Made by a program: the position numbers and the translations under genes
Shown here: positions 33,017-42,987 of the stretch, in pieces
Numbering within the stretch: position 1 is the stretch's first letter
How the letters are laid out: each line of letters starts with the position of its first letter
Source: Corallococcus sp. AS-1-6
Lineage (GTDB): Bacteria > Myxococcota > Myxococcia > Myxococcales > Myxococcaceae
Assembly: GCF_020037015.1 (NCBI RefSeq)
Contig: NZ_JAIQDE010000035.1
Span: forward strand, 1 to 64,000
Length of the DNA stretch: 64,000 nt
Direction: 5' to 3'
Notes under the pieces: generated by a model
What the model was told of the DNA's origin: nothing
Database searches by the model: none
Seen by the model: the letters and a program-made list of their open reading frames with translations, nothing else

Positions 33017-33727
33017 ATGAACGCGCCGCCCCCCACCGCTGGTCCCCGCTGGCTCTACCTGCACGGCTTCGCCTCCGGCCCCCTGTCCGCCAAGGGCGTC
33101 TGGCTGGACGCGTACTGGGCGAAGCAGGGCATCCCCCTGGAGCGCCTCAACCTGCGCGTGCCGTCGCTGGAGCACCTGAGCCTGCACGCCATGCTGGACA
33201 CCGTGCGGGACGCGCTGGGCGCCCCCAACGACCGCGCCGTCCTCATCGGCTCCAGCCTGGGCGGGCTCGTCGCCGCGCGCACCGCGGAAGCCGACGCGCG
33301 CGTGGGCGCGCTGGTGCTGCTGGCCCCGGCCTTCCACTTCGTGGAGCAGCTCCAGCGCCGCCTGGGCCCCCATCACTGGGCGGAGTGGAAGCGCACGGGC
33401 TCCCTGGAGACGGACGACCACGCGGAGAAGCGCCGCACGCGCGTGCACCACGGCATCATCGAGGAGGCCCAGCGCATGGACGCGGAGCGCGGCCCATGGC
33501 CCGACGTGCGCGTGCCCACCCTCATCATCCACGGCCGCCAGGACGACACCTGCGACGTGCGCTACTCGCGCGAATGGTCCAAAGGCAAACGCCACGTCCG
33601 GCTGGTGGAGGTGGACGACGGCCACGAGCTGACCGCCTCGTTGGAGCTCATCGCGAGGGAGGCGGATGCCTTTCTCACCCCGTGGCGAGGTGTGGAGCAA
33701 CCCCGGCAGGTGTTCACTGGCGGCTGA
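33017..33727 (+). CDS. YqiA/YcfP-family alpha/beta-hydrolase (esterase)
   Basis: A 236-residue hydrolase with the N-terminal WLYLHGFASGP loop typical of YqiA esterases, nucleophile Ser80 in GSSLGG, acid candidates Asp176/177 in GRQDDTC, and His203 in DDGHEL. The full triad is present at normal spacing. Such enzymes cleave short acyl esters; the physiological substrate is unknown. It lies 20 bp after the barrel gene and may share its transcript. Confidence 0.88.
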   Translation: MNAPPPTAGPRWLYLHGFASGPLSAKGVWLDAYWAKQGIPLERLNLRVPSLEHLSLHAMLDTVRDALGAPNDRAVLIGSSLGGLVAARTAEADARVGALVLLAPAFHFVEQLQRRLGPHHWAEWKRTGSLETDDHAEKRRTRVHHGIIEEAQRMDAERGPWPDVRVPTLIIHGRQDDTCDVRYSREWSKGKRHVRLVEVDDGHELTASLELIAREADAFLTPWRGVEQPRQVFTGG

Positions 33728-33789
33728 GCCGGGCGCGTCCGTGTGGCCGCCCCGCTCGCGCCGCGAATGCGCCGGTTAATCTGGCGGCC

Positions 33790-34503
33790 ATGAACCGCGA
33801 ATACCACCGCTGGCACAGCCCGCGGCTGAACCGGGACATGGAAGTGCTGCTGTTCGGGCACTCGGGCGAGCCCGTCATCCTGGTGCCCACCAGCAAGGGC
33901 CGCTTCTTCCAGGCCGAGGACTTCGGCCTCATCGGCGCCATCTCGGACTGCATCGCCGCGGGCCGCTATGTCGTGGTGTGCGTGGACTCGGTGGACGAGG
34001 AGTCCTGGTACAACAAGGGCGTCGCCCCCGCCGTGCGCGTGGCCCGCCATGCCCAGTGGGAGGACTACCTGCTGCATGAGGTGGTGCCGCTCGCGAAGGG
34101 CCGCGCCTCCGGAGGCCGCCTCACGCTCGCCGGGTGCAGCCTGGGCGGCTTCCACACGTACAACGTGGGCCTGCGCCACCCGGACGTCTTCCAGCGCCTC
34201 ATCTCCATGGGCGGCAAGTTCGAGACGGAGGACTTCCTGGACGGCCACCACGACGAACAGGTGTACTTCCACACCGCGCCGCAGTGGCTGCCGGGCCTGA
34301 ACGACCCCGGGCGCCTGTCCGCCCTGCGCCGCGTGGAGATGACCCTGGCCGTGGGCGAGCACGACTTCTGCCGCCCCTCCAACGAGAACCTCTCCAAGCT
34401 CCTCTGGCAGAAGGACATCCGCAACGACCTGTCCATCTGGGACGGCGGCACCCACGACTGGCCGGTGTGGCGGCGGATGATCCGCCAGTACCTGCCGGCC
34501 TGA
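33790..34503 (+). CDS. Esterase D-like alpha/beta-hydrolase
   Basis: A 237-residue protein resembling the esterase family with an FAQAEDFG-like N-terminal portion: VILVPTSKGRFFQAEDFGLI near residues 30-50. The nucleophile elbow is GCSLGG (Ser117), the acid is probably Asp192 in GEHDFC, and the base is His222 in GGTHDWPVW. No signal peptide is seen. It is 62 bp downstream of the YqiA-like gene and is followed by a strong terminator, so the two hydrolases may form one transcription unit. Confidence 0.85.
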   Translation: MNREYHRWHSPRLNRDMEVLLFGHSGEPVILVPTSKGRFFQAEDFGLIGAISDCIAAGRYVVVCVDSVDEESWYNKGVAPAVRVARHAQWEDYLLHEVVPLAKGRASGGRLTLAGCSLGGFHTYNVGLRHPDVFQRLISMGGKFETEDFLDGHHDEQVYFHTAPQWLPGLNDPGRLSALRRVEMTLAVGEHDFCRPSNENLSKLLWQKDIRNDLSIWDGGTHDWPVWRRMIRQYLPA

Positions 34504-34519
34504 GGCCGCCGGACACGAC

Positions 34520-34554
34520 AAAGCCTCCGGTCGGAGGGACCCGGAGGCTTTTCG
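34520..34554. terminator. Strong intrinsic terminator (bidirectional)
   Basis: AAAGCCTCCGG (34520-34530) is fully complementary to CCGGAGGCTTT (34541-34551) with a 10-nt loop, flanked by A- and T-rich ends (TTTT). It lies between two convergent genes and serves both. Confidence 0.85.
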
Positions 34555-34580
34555 TGATGCGCCATGAGGAGCCGGGAAGG

Positions 34581-35219
34581 CTACTCGATGGGCATGAACA
34601 CCTTGAAGCCCGAGCGGCCGTTGTTCGTCGTGTTGCGCTCGATGAAGTCGCTGGCGGACGAGTGGCCGTCGCCCAGCGTCACCGCCGTGTGGCCGTAGAT
34701 GCTGCCCAGGCGCGTGGAGGTGCTCTCCCAGGTGAGCACGAGGCCCGGAATCTTCAGCGCGTCCTCCAGGGACATGTCCACCTGGCGGAACTTGTCGCGC
34801 GGCAGGTTGTTGTCGATCTGGTTGCCGTTGCCCGACACGCCGATGCCCATGGAGTTGCGGATGGCCCGGCTCACGCCCGTGGCGCACAGGCCCTGGCTGT
34901 TGTAGCCGCCCATGCCCATGGCCGCCGCGCGCGCCGCCTCCGCCAGCCGGCGCCCCGTGGCGGTCCCGCCGGTGGGGGCGATTCCCATCGGGCCGCCCAC
35001 GTCCGCGCCGCCACCCACGCCGCGCCCGCCACGCAGGCCCTGACCGCCGCCCGCGTCGAAGCTGTCACGGCCGGAGTGGCCGATGCGCAGCGTCCGCCCG
35101 GAGATGATGAGGTCCGGGTTCGAGATGTTGTTGTCGCGCGCCAGCTTCTGCACGGTGGTGCCGAAACGAGCGGCCAGGCCAGAGAGGGTGTCGCCAGGGC
35201 GGATGCGGTAGTTGGACAT
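34581..35219 (-). CDS. LysM-domain protein, second paralogous architecture
   Basis: Residues 3-48 are a LysM module (YRIRPGDTLSGLAARFGTTV...LIISGRTLRIG). A Gly-rich linker leads to a domain with SQGLCATGVSRAI (Cys near 117) and YGHTAVTLGDGHS (His near 182), the Cys-then-His order of CHAP/NlpC-like amidases. Like the gene at 18051 it lacks a signal peptide and begins directly with MS-x-YRI-x-x-GDTLS. AGGAG is close upstream of ATG 35219. Cell-wall binding and possibly hydrolysis are likely roles. 212 aa. Confidence 0.8.
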   Translation of the reverse strand: MSNYRIRPGDTLSGLAARFGTTVQKLARDNNISNPDLIISGRTLRIGHSGRDSFDAGGGQGLRGGRGVGGGADVGGPMGIAPTGGTATGRRLAEAARAAAMGMGGYNSQGLCATGVSRAIRNSMGIGVSGNGNQIDNNLPRDKFRQVDMSLEDALKIPGLVLTWESTSTRLGSIYGHTAVTLGDGHSSASDFIERNTTNNGRSGFKVFMPIE

Positions 35220-35321
35220 GGAGGCTCCTGGGACAATTGTCGGGTCTTCCTGATCCAGGTTGCGTCCGATTCCTAGATTCTTGGAGTTTCCGCCCACACT
35301 GAAACTCCACACCCTCCCGCC

Positions 35322-36728
35322 TCAGCCCTCCAGGGGCCGGAGGGTGCCCGCGCTGACGCGCCAGAAGCGCCACAGCACGGCGACGGCCACGGTGATGAGC
35401 CCCGCGCACAGGCCCCACCAGATGCCCAGCACGCCCATGCCCAGGTGGAAGCCCAGGAGCAGCGTCAGGGGGAGGCCCACGGCGTAGTGGCCCACGATGT
35501 TGGCCACGAAGGTGAAGCGCGTCTGGCCGGCGCCGCGCAGCACGCCCGCGCCCACGCCCTGCACGCCGTCGAAGACCTGGAAGATGGCGCCCACCATCAG
35601 GAGGGGTAGCAGCAGGGGCAGCACCTCCGGCGGCGCGCCGGCCAGCGTCGCCAGGCTCCGGGGGAAGAGCGCGAACACGAGCCCGCTCAGCGACATGACC
35701 ACCGCGCCCGTGGCGAAGGCCATCAGCCCGCTCCTGCGGGCCTGCGGCGTGTCGTGGGCGCCCACGGCCCAGCCCACCCGCACGCTGCCCGCGTTGCCGA
35801 TGCCCAGCGCCATGGTGAAGGTGAGGCTGGCGAAGGAGAGGGCAATCTGGTGCGCGCCCACGCTCACCGGCCCCAGCTTCGCGGCCAGCACGCCCGCCAG
35901 CGCGAACACGCCCACCTCCGCCGCGATGTGCAGGCCAATGGGCAGCCCCACCCGGAAGGCCCGGAGCTGGTCCGCCTTCACCGGCTTGCGCGACGGCGTG
36001 CCCGGCACGGGGATGCCCTGCACCGCCCGCGCGACGATGAGCACCTCCAGCACCGTGCACAGGAGCGTGGACAGCGCCGCGCCCGCCGCGCCCATGGCCG
36101 GCACGTGGGTGAGCGGCCCCGCCCACTCGGGCAGCGACTGGCCGCCGAAGACGAACAGCGGCACCAGCAGCAGGTTGACCACGTTGGCCAGCACGGCGGC
36201 CACCACCAGCGGCCGGGGCATCCCGATGGCCTGCAGGTACGCGCGCACCGTGAGGAAGATGAGCATCAGGGGCAGGCTGGGCGCTCGGAAGTGCAGGAAG
36301 GCGCGCACCTGGACGATCTGCTCCTCCGCCACGCCCACCCACGGCAGGCCGGACGGCACGGTGATGAGCACCGCCCACAGCACCACGCCCACGAAGGCGG
36401 ACAGCCACACGCCCTGCCAGAGCACGTCCCGCGCGCGGCGCGGGTTGCCGGCCCCGATGGCCTGGGACACCAGCGGATCCACGCCCATCATCAGCCCCAT
36501 CCCGAAGCTGCTGACGGCGAAGAAGAGGGCGTGGCTCAGGCCCACCGCCGCCAGGGCGGACGTACCGGCCCGGCCGACGATGAAGGTGTCCGTCACGCCC
36601 ATCAGGGACTGGCCCGCCTGCGCGATGCAGAGGGGGAGCGCCAGCCGCAGCAGGGCGCGAAGCTCCCCCCTGGCGCCGCGGGCCGGAGGGGAGGACAACA
36701 CGGAGGGCTCTGCGGCTTCGGGCGGCAT
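35322..36728 (-). CDS. MATE-family efflux transporter
   Basis: A 468-residue polytopic membrane protein with two MatE repeats: LALPLCIAQAGQSLMGVTDTFI at the first helix and, in the second half, QLRAFRVGLPIGLHIAAEVG. About 12 hydrophobic helices can be counted, as expected. These transporters export cationic drugs or metabolites with Na+ or H+ coupling. ATG 36728 (MPPEAAEPS) is preferred over the longer frame to 36773 because it starts closer to the first helix; no strong ribosome site decides. It is probably monocistronic. Confidence 0.92.
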   Translation of the reverse strand: MPPEAAEPSVLSSPPARGARGELRALLRLALPLCIAQAGQSLMGVTDTFIVGRAGTSALAAVGLSHALFFAVSSFGMGLMMGVDPLVSQAIGAGNPRRARDVLWQGVWLSAFVGVVLWAVLITVPSGLPWVGVAEEQIVQVRAFLHFRAPSLPLMLIFLTVRAYLQAIGMPRPLVVAAVLANVVNLLLVPLFVFGGQSLPEWAGPLTHVPAMGAAGAALSTLLCTVLEVLIVARAVQGIPVPGTPSRKPVKADQLRAFRVGLPIGLHIAAEVGVFALAGVLAAKLGPVSVGAHQIALSFASLTFTMALGIGNAGSVRVGWAVGAHDTPQARRSGLMAFATGAVVMSLSGLVFALFPRSLATLAGAPPEVLPLLLPLLMVGAIFQVFDGVQGVGAGVLRGAGQTRFTFVANIVGHYAVGLPLTLLLGFHLGMGVLGIWWGLCAGLITVAVAVLWRFWRVSAGTLRPLEG

Positions 36729-36809
36729 GACGGGGCCTATAGGGAAGGGAGTGCGCTGGCGCAAGCGACGCAATCCCCCCCACCCTGTCTGACCGCCCGC
36801 CCGCCTGCG

Positions 36810-38954
36810 TCAGGGCGTGCTGACCGGGAACGGCACCGTGACGAGCGGCGTCTGGAGGCTGTCCACCTTCGACACGCGCACCCCCGCGTCGCTGATGGCG
36901 TAGACGTAGTCATCCGCCATCACGCTGCGGCGCACCTCCGGCGCGTAGTAGTAGCTCCACTGCGGCAGATTCGTCGTCTTGAACAGGTCCGACATGGGCA
37001 CCGCGCCTACCGGGGAGATGCCCGCCGCCAGGTCCACGCGGAACACGCGCAGCTCCGTGCGGAAGCCCTGCCAGTAGTCGTCGTAGGTCGTGTAGTACTT
37101 CGAGTAGTCCGTGAAGGGGATGGCCACCAGCCCCTTGGCCGCGAAGTAGTTGAAGGCCTTGTGCTCGTAGAGGGCCTCGCTCCAGCCGTAGGCCTCGCCC
37201 ACCAGTTGGGTGGCGGTCTCCTTCGGGTTCGCCAGGTCGCTCACGTCGAAGAGGGACAGCTTCAGCGCGCGCGTCCCGCAGCAGCCGCCGTTGGGGTCCG
37301 TGTGGACGCCCAGGGTCAAGAGGTGGTGGTCCCCCACCGGGTGCATGTACGTGGAGAAGCCGGGCACCTTCAGCTCGCCCACCTTGCGCGGGTGGGCCGG
37401 GTCGCTCAGGTCGAAGGTGAAGAGCGGATCCACCTGGAGGAAGGTCACCACGTAGCCGCGAGGGCCCACGAAGCGCGCGCTGAAGATGCGCTCGCCCTCG
37501 GCCAGGTCCTCGCTGCGGCCCAGCTCCGTCAGGCGCCCGTCCTTCACGCCCAGCGTCGTCACGCGGCTGGACGTCGTGGTGCGGCCCCACCACCAGTCCT
37601 CGTGCTCCGGCTCCGGGATGCGCGTGGTGACCGTGGTGGCCAGGCGCAGCACGCCCTCGTATTCATCCAGGGCGAACTGGTTGACGGGCGTGCCCTCCAC
37701 CGTGCCGGAGCCCGCGTACACCGCGCGGCCCGGCTGGCGCAGGTCGAACTTGTGCAGGTAGGTGAAGTCCTTCTGCCCCGGCTCCGGCCACCACCAGGAA
37801 TGCGGGTGCGCCAGGTACAGCGACTCCCTGGACGCGTACACCGTGCCCGGCTCCGCCACCAGGCTGGTGCGCCCCGGCGCCGCCGTGCGCGCGTCCAGGT
37901 CCAGCGAGGCCACCGTCACGAAGCCCAGCGAGGACGGCGCGTTGCTCCGGTAGAAGTCACCGCAGGACGTGGGCAGCGCCGTCTCCACGCCCGCCGCGTC
38001 CACGTGCTTGCCCGCGGGCAGCCACTGGTCCAGCGTGTTCGCGCGGATGCGCTTCGCGTTCTGGTCGATGAGCGCGTCGATGGCCTTCGTGAGCTTGCCC
38101 TCGTCCTTGTAGAGGTCCTCCGAGTACTCCACCCAGAACTTCACGTCCTCCGGCCAGCGGAACGCGTCCGACAGCACCAGCCGCACGTTGCTGTCCACGC
38201 GGCGCGCCTGGGTGAAGACGCCGGGCAGGTAGACCTGATCCACCACCGTGGGGTGCGCCACGTCCGACACGTCCACCGTGGTCACCTTGGTGCTGTCCGC
38301 GTTGTAGTAGCCGCAACTGAAGCCGTAGCAGGCCATGTCCGCGACCGGCATCATGCCTCCGCCCGCGCCCCCGCCCACCTTCGCCGGGGTGCCCGGCAGC
38401 GACCGGGCCACCTGCGAGACGATGACCAGCCGGTCCCGCGCGTCGAGCAGCATCTCCCGGGGCCAGCCCTCCACCTCCAGCGTCGCCGCCAGCGTGAGCT
38501 GCTCCGCGGGCCACGAGCGGTGCGCGTACAGCCGGTTGCCCGACAGCACGAAGATGCGCGTGCCGTCGTTCTGCACGAAGTCCGACTCGTGCACGCCCTC
38601 CACCTGGTTGTTGGTGCCGGTGGAGTCCTTCGGCGCCTGGCCGCCGGCGCCGGCGTTCTCGCCGCCCCCCGCCGAGTCCTCCGTGGGCATGGGCCCGAAG
38701 ACGACGCCGCCGCGCGTCCCCCGGCCGAAGCGCTCCCAGTACCCGGGCTTCTGCTGCTCCAGGTTCGCGCGCATCTGCTTCGTGGCGGTGTCCTCGATGT
38801 ACCGCTCCAGCGCCGCGCAGTCGTTGAAGGTCTCCAGCTTCAGCGACTGCTGCACCGGTTCGTTGTCCAACCCGTCCGGGGCCTTGTTCCCGCCGTCACC
38901 GCACCCCACCGCCAGGAGCGTGAGCCCCACCGTTCCGAAAAGACGCAGCCTCAT
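36810..38954 (-). CDS. Secreted beta-propeller domain lipoprotein (714 aa)
   Basis: A lipobox L-A-V-G-C ends the signal MRLRLFGTVGLTLLAVGC. The main part matches the beta-propeller domain family (PF09826-like): NNQVEGVHESDFVQNDGTRI near residue 115, SGNRLYAHRSWP, then YGFSCGYYNADSTKVTTVD, VDQVYLPGVF, and DPLFTFDLSDPAHPRKVGEL. Such proteins are lipid-anchored, extracellular and of unknown function, common in Gram-positive and myxobacterial genomes. GGGAGGA precedes ATG 38954. No neighbour suggests a partner. Confidence 0.85.
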   Translation of the reverse strand: MRLRLFGTVGLTLLAVGCGDGGNKAPDGLDNEPVQQSLKLETFNDCAALERYIEDTATKQMRANLEQQKPGYWERFGRGTRGGVVFGPMPTEDSAGGGENAGAGGQAPKDSTGTNNQVEGVHESDFVQNDGTRIFVLSGNRLYAHRSWPAEQLTLAATLEVEGWPREMLLDARDRLVIVSQVARSLPGTPAKVGGGAGGGMMPVADMACYGFSCGYYNADSTKVTTVDVSDVAHPTVVDQVYLPGVFTQARRVDSNVRLVLSDAFRWPEDVKFWVEYSEDLYKDEGKLTKAIDALIDQNAKRIRANTLDQWLPAGKHVDAAGVETALPTSCGDFYRSNAPSSLGFVTVASLDLDARTAAPGRTSLVAEPGTVYASRESLYLAHPHSWWWPEPGQKDFTYLHKFDLRQPGRAVYAGSGTVEGTPVNQFALDEYEGVLRLATTVTTRIPEPEHEDWWWGRTTTSSRVTTLGVKDGRLTELGRSEDLAEGERIFSARFVGPRGYVVTFLQVDPLFTFDLSDPAHPRKVGELKVPGFSTYMHPVGDHHLLTLGVHTDPNGGCCGTRALKLSLFDVSDLANPKETATQLVGEAYGWSEALYEHKAFNYFAAKGLVAIPFTDYSKYYTTYDDYWQGFRTELRVFRVDLAAGISPVGAVPMSDLFKTTNLPQWSYYYAPEVRRSVMADDYVYAISDAGVRVSKVDSLQTPLVTVPFPVSTP

Positions 38955-39080
38955 CCGTGAATCCTCCCTCGAAAGCCTCGCGGGGCTCGGCGCTTTGCCA
39001 CGCCCATGCCAGGGGAGAATCCCGTCTCGTCCGTGTGTGATTGCGGGGGGTTGGGAGGCGCGCGGGGGCGGCCACCGCTC

Positions 39081-40253
39081 TCAGAAACCTGAGGCGCGCA
39101 CGGGCCCCGCGGTGGGAAAACCGAGGGACTGGGGCACGAAGCGCACGAAGCGCTGCTGCAACTGCGCGTCCATGCCCTCCAGCTTCAAGCCCATGCCCGT
39201 CTGCGAGCGGAACGCGCTCCCCATCCCGGGCGGGTTGCACCACGCCACCACCGCCTGCGCCTCGCAGGGCGTGCGCTGGCCGGCCATCACCAGCCGCAGG
39301 GACAGGCGCGAGCCCTCGCGCGCGGGCGTGAGCGTGCGCACGAAGAGCCCCTGGGGGCTGGCGTCGTGGCTGAAGCCGCTGAGGGTGGGGCCGCCCGGCG
39401 TGTTGAACTCCACCACGGTGAAGAAGGGCACCCGCTCCGCGGCCCGCAGCGGCACCGTGCCCGGCGACAGGCGCGCGAGCACCTTCGCCAGCAGCTCGTC
39501 CGCGCCCAACTGCCGCTTGAGCAGCAGCGGCGCGCCGCTCAGCTCCTGCGCGCGGGCCAGCACGTCCGGCGCCTCCTCCACCCGCGACATCAGGACCAGC
39601 GGCTTGCGCGCGAACTGCTCGCGCAGGCGCGTGGCCAGGGACAGGGCCTCGCGCGGCAGCCGAGACACGTCCACCACGAAGCCGTCCAGCCGGTCGGCGT
39701 GGGCCGTGGCCTGCGCCGCCGCGTCGTCCAGGTCCTTGGCGTAGAGCACGTGCAGCCCCTCGTGCTCCAGCGCTCCGCCCAGGAAGGTGTGCAGGAACCG
39801 GCCGCCCTCCACCAGCAGCACGCCCCGCCCGCGCGGCGGGCCCGTCCACGCGCGCTCGCGCGACAGCCGCACCGCGGCCACCTTCGCCGCCAGCGCCTCC
39901 TGGCTCACCGGCTTGGGCAGGAAGTCGTCCGCGCCCGCGCGCCCGCAGTGCATCACCTCATGGGGTTCATCCGCCGCGGTGAACATCACCACCGGCACGT
40001 TGCGCCCCGCCGGGTGCGCCTTGACCAGACGGCAGGCTTCGTCCCCCTGGAGCTTCTCCAGGTGCAGGTCCATCAGGATGAGCGCCGGCGTGCGCTGCGC
40101 AAGCTCCGCCAGGCACGCATCCGCGCCCTCCAGCCCCACCGCGTCGCAGCCCATGCGCGACAGGTGCAGCCGCATCACGTCCCGCGCCGTCCGCGAGTCG
40201 TCCACCACGAAGACCCGATCTCTCGGGCGAGGAGAAAAGCCGGGGGTCGTCAT
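39081..40253 (-). CDS. REC-REC-like-PilZ response regulator
   Basis: Residues 12-130 are a receiver with VVDDSRTARD and the phosphorylation Asp in LILMDLHLEK, plus FLPKP. A second receiver-like region (about 145-260) begins GVLLVEGGRF and has FVVDVSRLP and LLLKRQ; the N-terminal acidic pair is lost, so it may be a pseudo-receiver. The last 120 residues look like a PilZ domain (TLSGFSHDASPQGLFVRTL, then RLSLRLVMAGQ and AVVAWCNP), which often binds cyclic di-GMP; the R-x-x-x-R is not obvious. 390 aa; role likely in motility or surface behaviour. Confidence 0.8.
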   Translation of the reverse strand: MTTPGFSPRPRDRVFVVDDSRTARDVMRLHLSRMGCDAVGLEGADACLAELAQRTPALILMDLHLEKLQGDEACRLVKAHPAGRNVPVVMFTAADEPHEVMHCGRAGADDFLPKPVSQEALAAKVAAVRLSRERAWTGPPRGRGVLLVEGGRFLHTFLGGALEHEGLHVLYAKDLDDAAAQATAHADRLDGFVVDVSRLPREALSLATRLREQFARKPLVLMSRVEEAPDVLARAQELSGAPLLLKRQLGADELLAKVLARLSPGTVPLRAAERVPFFTVVEFNTPGGPTLSGFSHDASPQGLFVRTLTPAREGSRLSLRLVMAGQRTPCEAQAVVAWCNPPGMGSAFRSQTGMGLKLEGMDAQLQQRFVRFVPQSLGFPTAGPVRASGF

Positions 40254-40346
40254 GACTCCGGGAGATACGCGGACTCCGGGGAAGGCACCACGGACCCGGC
40301 GCCACAACGTGCGCTGGTGGACGCCCGTTGCGTGCGCCGCGGGACG

Positions 40347-42173
40347 TCAGCCGCGGGGCTCCGCGCGGCCGGACAGCAGCTTCGTGAGCTGACGGGCAAT
40401 CTGGGCGCACTGCGCGGCGTCACCGGCGGCCAGCGCGTCCTTGCCGCCCACCAGGAGCTGCTGCACGGTGCCCACGGCCGTCTCGGCCTCCGGGCTGGGG
40501 TTCTCCCGGGCGCTCTGCTGGAGCAGGCGGGCGAGCTTCTCCCCGCGCTCCAGCAGCTTGCGGAAGGTCTCCTCCGCCTTGCGCGCGTCCACCACCCCTT
40601 GCGCCTGGGCGTAATGGGACTGCTCCTGGCCCAGCTTCTCGGCCTCGCCCTGCGGCAGGCCGGCCCGGGCCTCCAGGCGCACCAGCTCCATGTTGCCGGA
40701 GGTCAGGTCGGTGGCCTTCACCGCGAGGATGCCCTCGCCGGACAATTCGAAGACGACCTCCAGCGGCGTCTCCCCGCGGTTGGCGACGTGCAGGTTCTTG
40801 AGGACCACCTCGCCCAGCTTGTGGTTCTCGTCCTGGAACTCGCTCTCCCCCTGGTACACGGGGATGCGCGCCTCGGACTGGCCGGAGGTGCCCGGGAAGA
40901 AGATGTCCCGCGCCACCACGGGCACGCCCGTGTTCTTGGGGATGAGCCGCTTCACCCGGCCGCCCATCACGCCCACGCCCAGGCTCTGGCTGGCCACGTC
41001 CAGGAGCAGCGCCTGCCCCGCCTGCCGGACCAGCTCGTCCGCCTGCACCGCGGCGCCCAGCGCCACGGCCTCGTCCGGGTGCACGTCCGTGGAGGGGGCG
41101 CGGCCGAAGAAGTCCGCCACCAGCCGGCGCACCAGCGGCACGCGGGTCATCCCGCCCACCAGCAGCACCACGTCCACCGAGCGCGGATCCATCCGCGCCT
41201 CCGCCATCACGCTCTTGCAGACCTCCAGGCAGCGGCGCGACAGCGGCTCGGAGAGCGTTTCGAAGAAGCTGCGCGTGAGCGCGGTGTTGATTTCGGTGAA
41301 GCGCTTCACGCCGGCCGTGTGGTCGCCCAGGCCGGACACGGAGATGGTGGCCTCCTCGTTCTCCGTCAGCTCGCGCTTGGCCGCCTCCGCCGCGACCTTC
41401 AGGCGCCGCAGCGACTGCGCGTCCCGGGAGACCGCCTCCTGGAAGGGGTCCTCCACCTGGGCCAGCAGCCACTGGACGATGCGCTGATCGAAGTCCTCGC
41501 CGCCCAGCGCGTGGTCGCCGCCCGTGGCCTTCACCTCGAAGACGCCCGCCTTCACGTCCAGGATGGACACGTCGAAGGTGCCGCCGCCCAGGTCGAACAC
41601 CAGCGCGCTGCCCTCGAAGCCGCGGGACAGGCCGTACGCCAGCGCCGCCGCGGTGGGCTCGTTGACCAGCCGCACCACCTCCAGCCCCGCGATGGCCGCC
41701 GCCTCGCGCGTGGCCTGGCGCTGGTTGTCGTCGAAGTTGGCGGGGACGGTGATGACGCACTTGCGCACGTCCCGTCCGAAGTGCGCCTGCGCGTCCAGGC
41801 GCAGCTCGCCCAGGATGAAGGCGGACACCTGCGTCGCGGGCAGCACGCGGCCGGACAGCTTCACGCGCACGTCGCCCGTGGGGCCGGCCACCAGCGGGTA
41901 CGGCACCACCGCCTTGGCCTGCTGCACCAGCTCCGGCGTGTAGCGGCGCCCCAGGAAGCGCTTGGTGGCCCACACCACCGCGTCCGGGTGCTCCTCCCCC
42001 AGCGCCTGGGCCGCCTGCCCCACCAGGCGGTCTCCCGCCCGGGTGAGGCCCACCACCGAGGGCGTGAGGCGCCCTCCCGCACGCGAGGGGATGAGGCGCG
42101 GGCGTCCGTCTTCCACGGTCGCGACGACGCTGTTGGTGGTGCCCAGGTCGATGCCGATGACAGGTTCTTGCAT
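40347..42173 (-). CDS. Hsp70/DnaK-family chaperone paralogue
   Basis: Residues 1-380 are a full Hsp70 ATPase domain: [10 protein letters not shown] (6-15), the second signature [19 protein letters not shown] and the third [18 protein letters not shown]. The substrate-binding beta domain (around 385-500) is present ([20 protein letters not shown]), but the C-terminal lid is short and the end is SGRAEPRG rather than an acidic DnaK tail. At 608 residues it is a paralogue rather than the main DnaK; no grpE or dnaJ is adjacent. Myxobacteria carry many DnaK-like proteins, some in motility and development. ATG 42173 starts MQEPVIGID; the shared 271-bp region drives atpH in the other direction. Confidence 0.88.
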   Translation of the reverse strand: MQEPVIGIDLGTTNSVVATVEDGRPRLIPSRAGGRLTPSVVGLTRAGDRLVGQAAQALGEEHPDAVVWATKRFLGRRYTPELVQQAKAVVPYPLVAGPTGDVRVKLSGRVLPATQVSAFILGELRLDAQAHFGRDVRKCVITVPANFDDNQRQATREAAAIAGLEVVRLVNEPTAAALAYGLSRGFEGSALVFDLGGGTFDVSILDVKAGVFEVKATGGDHALGGEDFDQRIVQWLLAQVEDPFQEAVSRDAQSLRRLKVAAEAAKRELTENEEATISVSGLGDHTAGVKRFTEINTALTRSFFETLSEPLSRRCLEVCKSVMAEARMDPRSVDVVLLVGGMTRVPLVRRLVADFFGRAPSTDVHPDEAVALGAAVQADELVRQAGQALLLDVASQSLGVGVMGGRVKRLIPKNTGVPVVARDIFFPGTSGQSEARIPVYQGESEFQDENHKLGEVVLKNLHVANRGETPLEVVFELSGEGILAVKATDLTSGNMELVRLEARAGLPQGEAEKLGQEQSHYAQAQGVVDARKAEETFRKLLERGEKLARLLQQSARENPSPEAETAVGTVQQLLVGGKDALAAGDAAQCAQIARQLTKLLSGRAEPRG

Positions 42174-42444
42174 GGCGAGGGTGGGGCCCACGCTACGGGT
42201 AAGCGCCCGCTTCCGCCAAGTCCTGTCGCACCCGGGCCGTCCATTGCCGGGCGCCGGCCTGCCTCCGGGGGTCCCCTGGAGCCCTCCAGACGGCCACCAG
42301 CGCACACCCGGAGCGCCCACCCGTGCACGCTTCCCCGCCCGCTGTTCCCTTGGACCCCTGGAAGGCCCGGGCGGCCACGCGCCCCAACGCATGGCGCCGG
42401 CATGATTGCCGCCAGGGACGCCCCATGCTAAGGGCGCCAGCGTC

Positions 42445-42987
42445 ATGGTGAACGTCTCCATCGCCCGCCGCTACGCCCGCGCCATCCTCGACGTCGCAGC
42501 GGAAGGCAACCGCACCGACGCCGTCGCCGAGCAGCTCAACGCCTTCGCCGCCGTCGTGGGCAAGAGCGCCGAGCTGTCGGACGTGCTGCTCAACCCCGCC
42601 TACAGCCGCGCCCAGCGCAACCGCGTGGTGGAGGCCCTGCTCCAGGCCATGCCCTCCCCCGCGGAGCCCGCGCTGGCCAACGCGCTGCGCCTGCTGGTGG
42701 ACCGCAACCGCCTGGGCTACCTGCCCGACATCGCCCGGCTCTACCGCGACATGGCGGACGCCCGCGCGGGCCGCGTCCGGGGCCAGGTCACCAGCGCCGT
42801 CCCGCTCTCCGCGGACGCGCTCGCCCAGCTCCAGCAGTCGCTCCAGCAGCTCACCCAGCGCAACGTCGTGCTGGAGACCAAGGTGGACCCCGCGCTGCTC
42901 GGCGGCGTGGCCGCCCAGGTCGGTGGCACCCTCTACGACGGCAGCCTGCGCACCCAGCTCGAGCAGATGCGCCGCGAGCTGAAGTAA
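42445..42987 (+). CDS. atpH: ATP synthase F1 subunit delta (AtpH)
   Basis: The 180-residue protein has the AtpH/OSCP family start [16 protein letters not shown] and the C-terminal [20 protein letters not shown] in which G-G-x-x-x-x-x-x-x-x-x-D-x-S is the delta signature. Subunit delta links the F1 head to the peripheral stalk. Length is normal. ATG 42445 fits the family start. In most bacteria atpF precedes and atpA follows; here atpA is 1.85 kb downstream with a sensor gene between. Confidence 0.92.
   Translation: MVNVSIARRYARAILDVAAEGNRTDAVAEQLNAFAAVVGKSAELSDVLLNPAYSRAQRNRVVEALLQAMPSPAEPALANALRLLVDRNRLGYLPDIARLYRDMADARAGRVRGQVTSAVPLSADALAQLQQSLQQLTQRNVVLETKVDPALLGGVAAQVGGTLYDGSLRTQLEQMRRELK

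Noticed and set aside
35754-38960. A 1068-codon plus-strand frame across the MATE and propeller genes
   Set aside because: It crosses two clearly coding minus-strand genes and has His/Arg-rich composition typical of a shadow.
39366-42431. A 1021-codon plus-strand frame across the REC-PilZ and Hsp70 genes
   Set aside because: Same reason: covers a response regulator and a chaperone with obvious motifs on the other strand.
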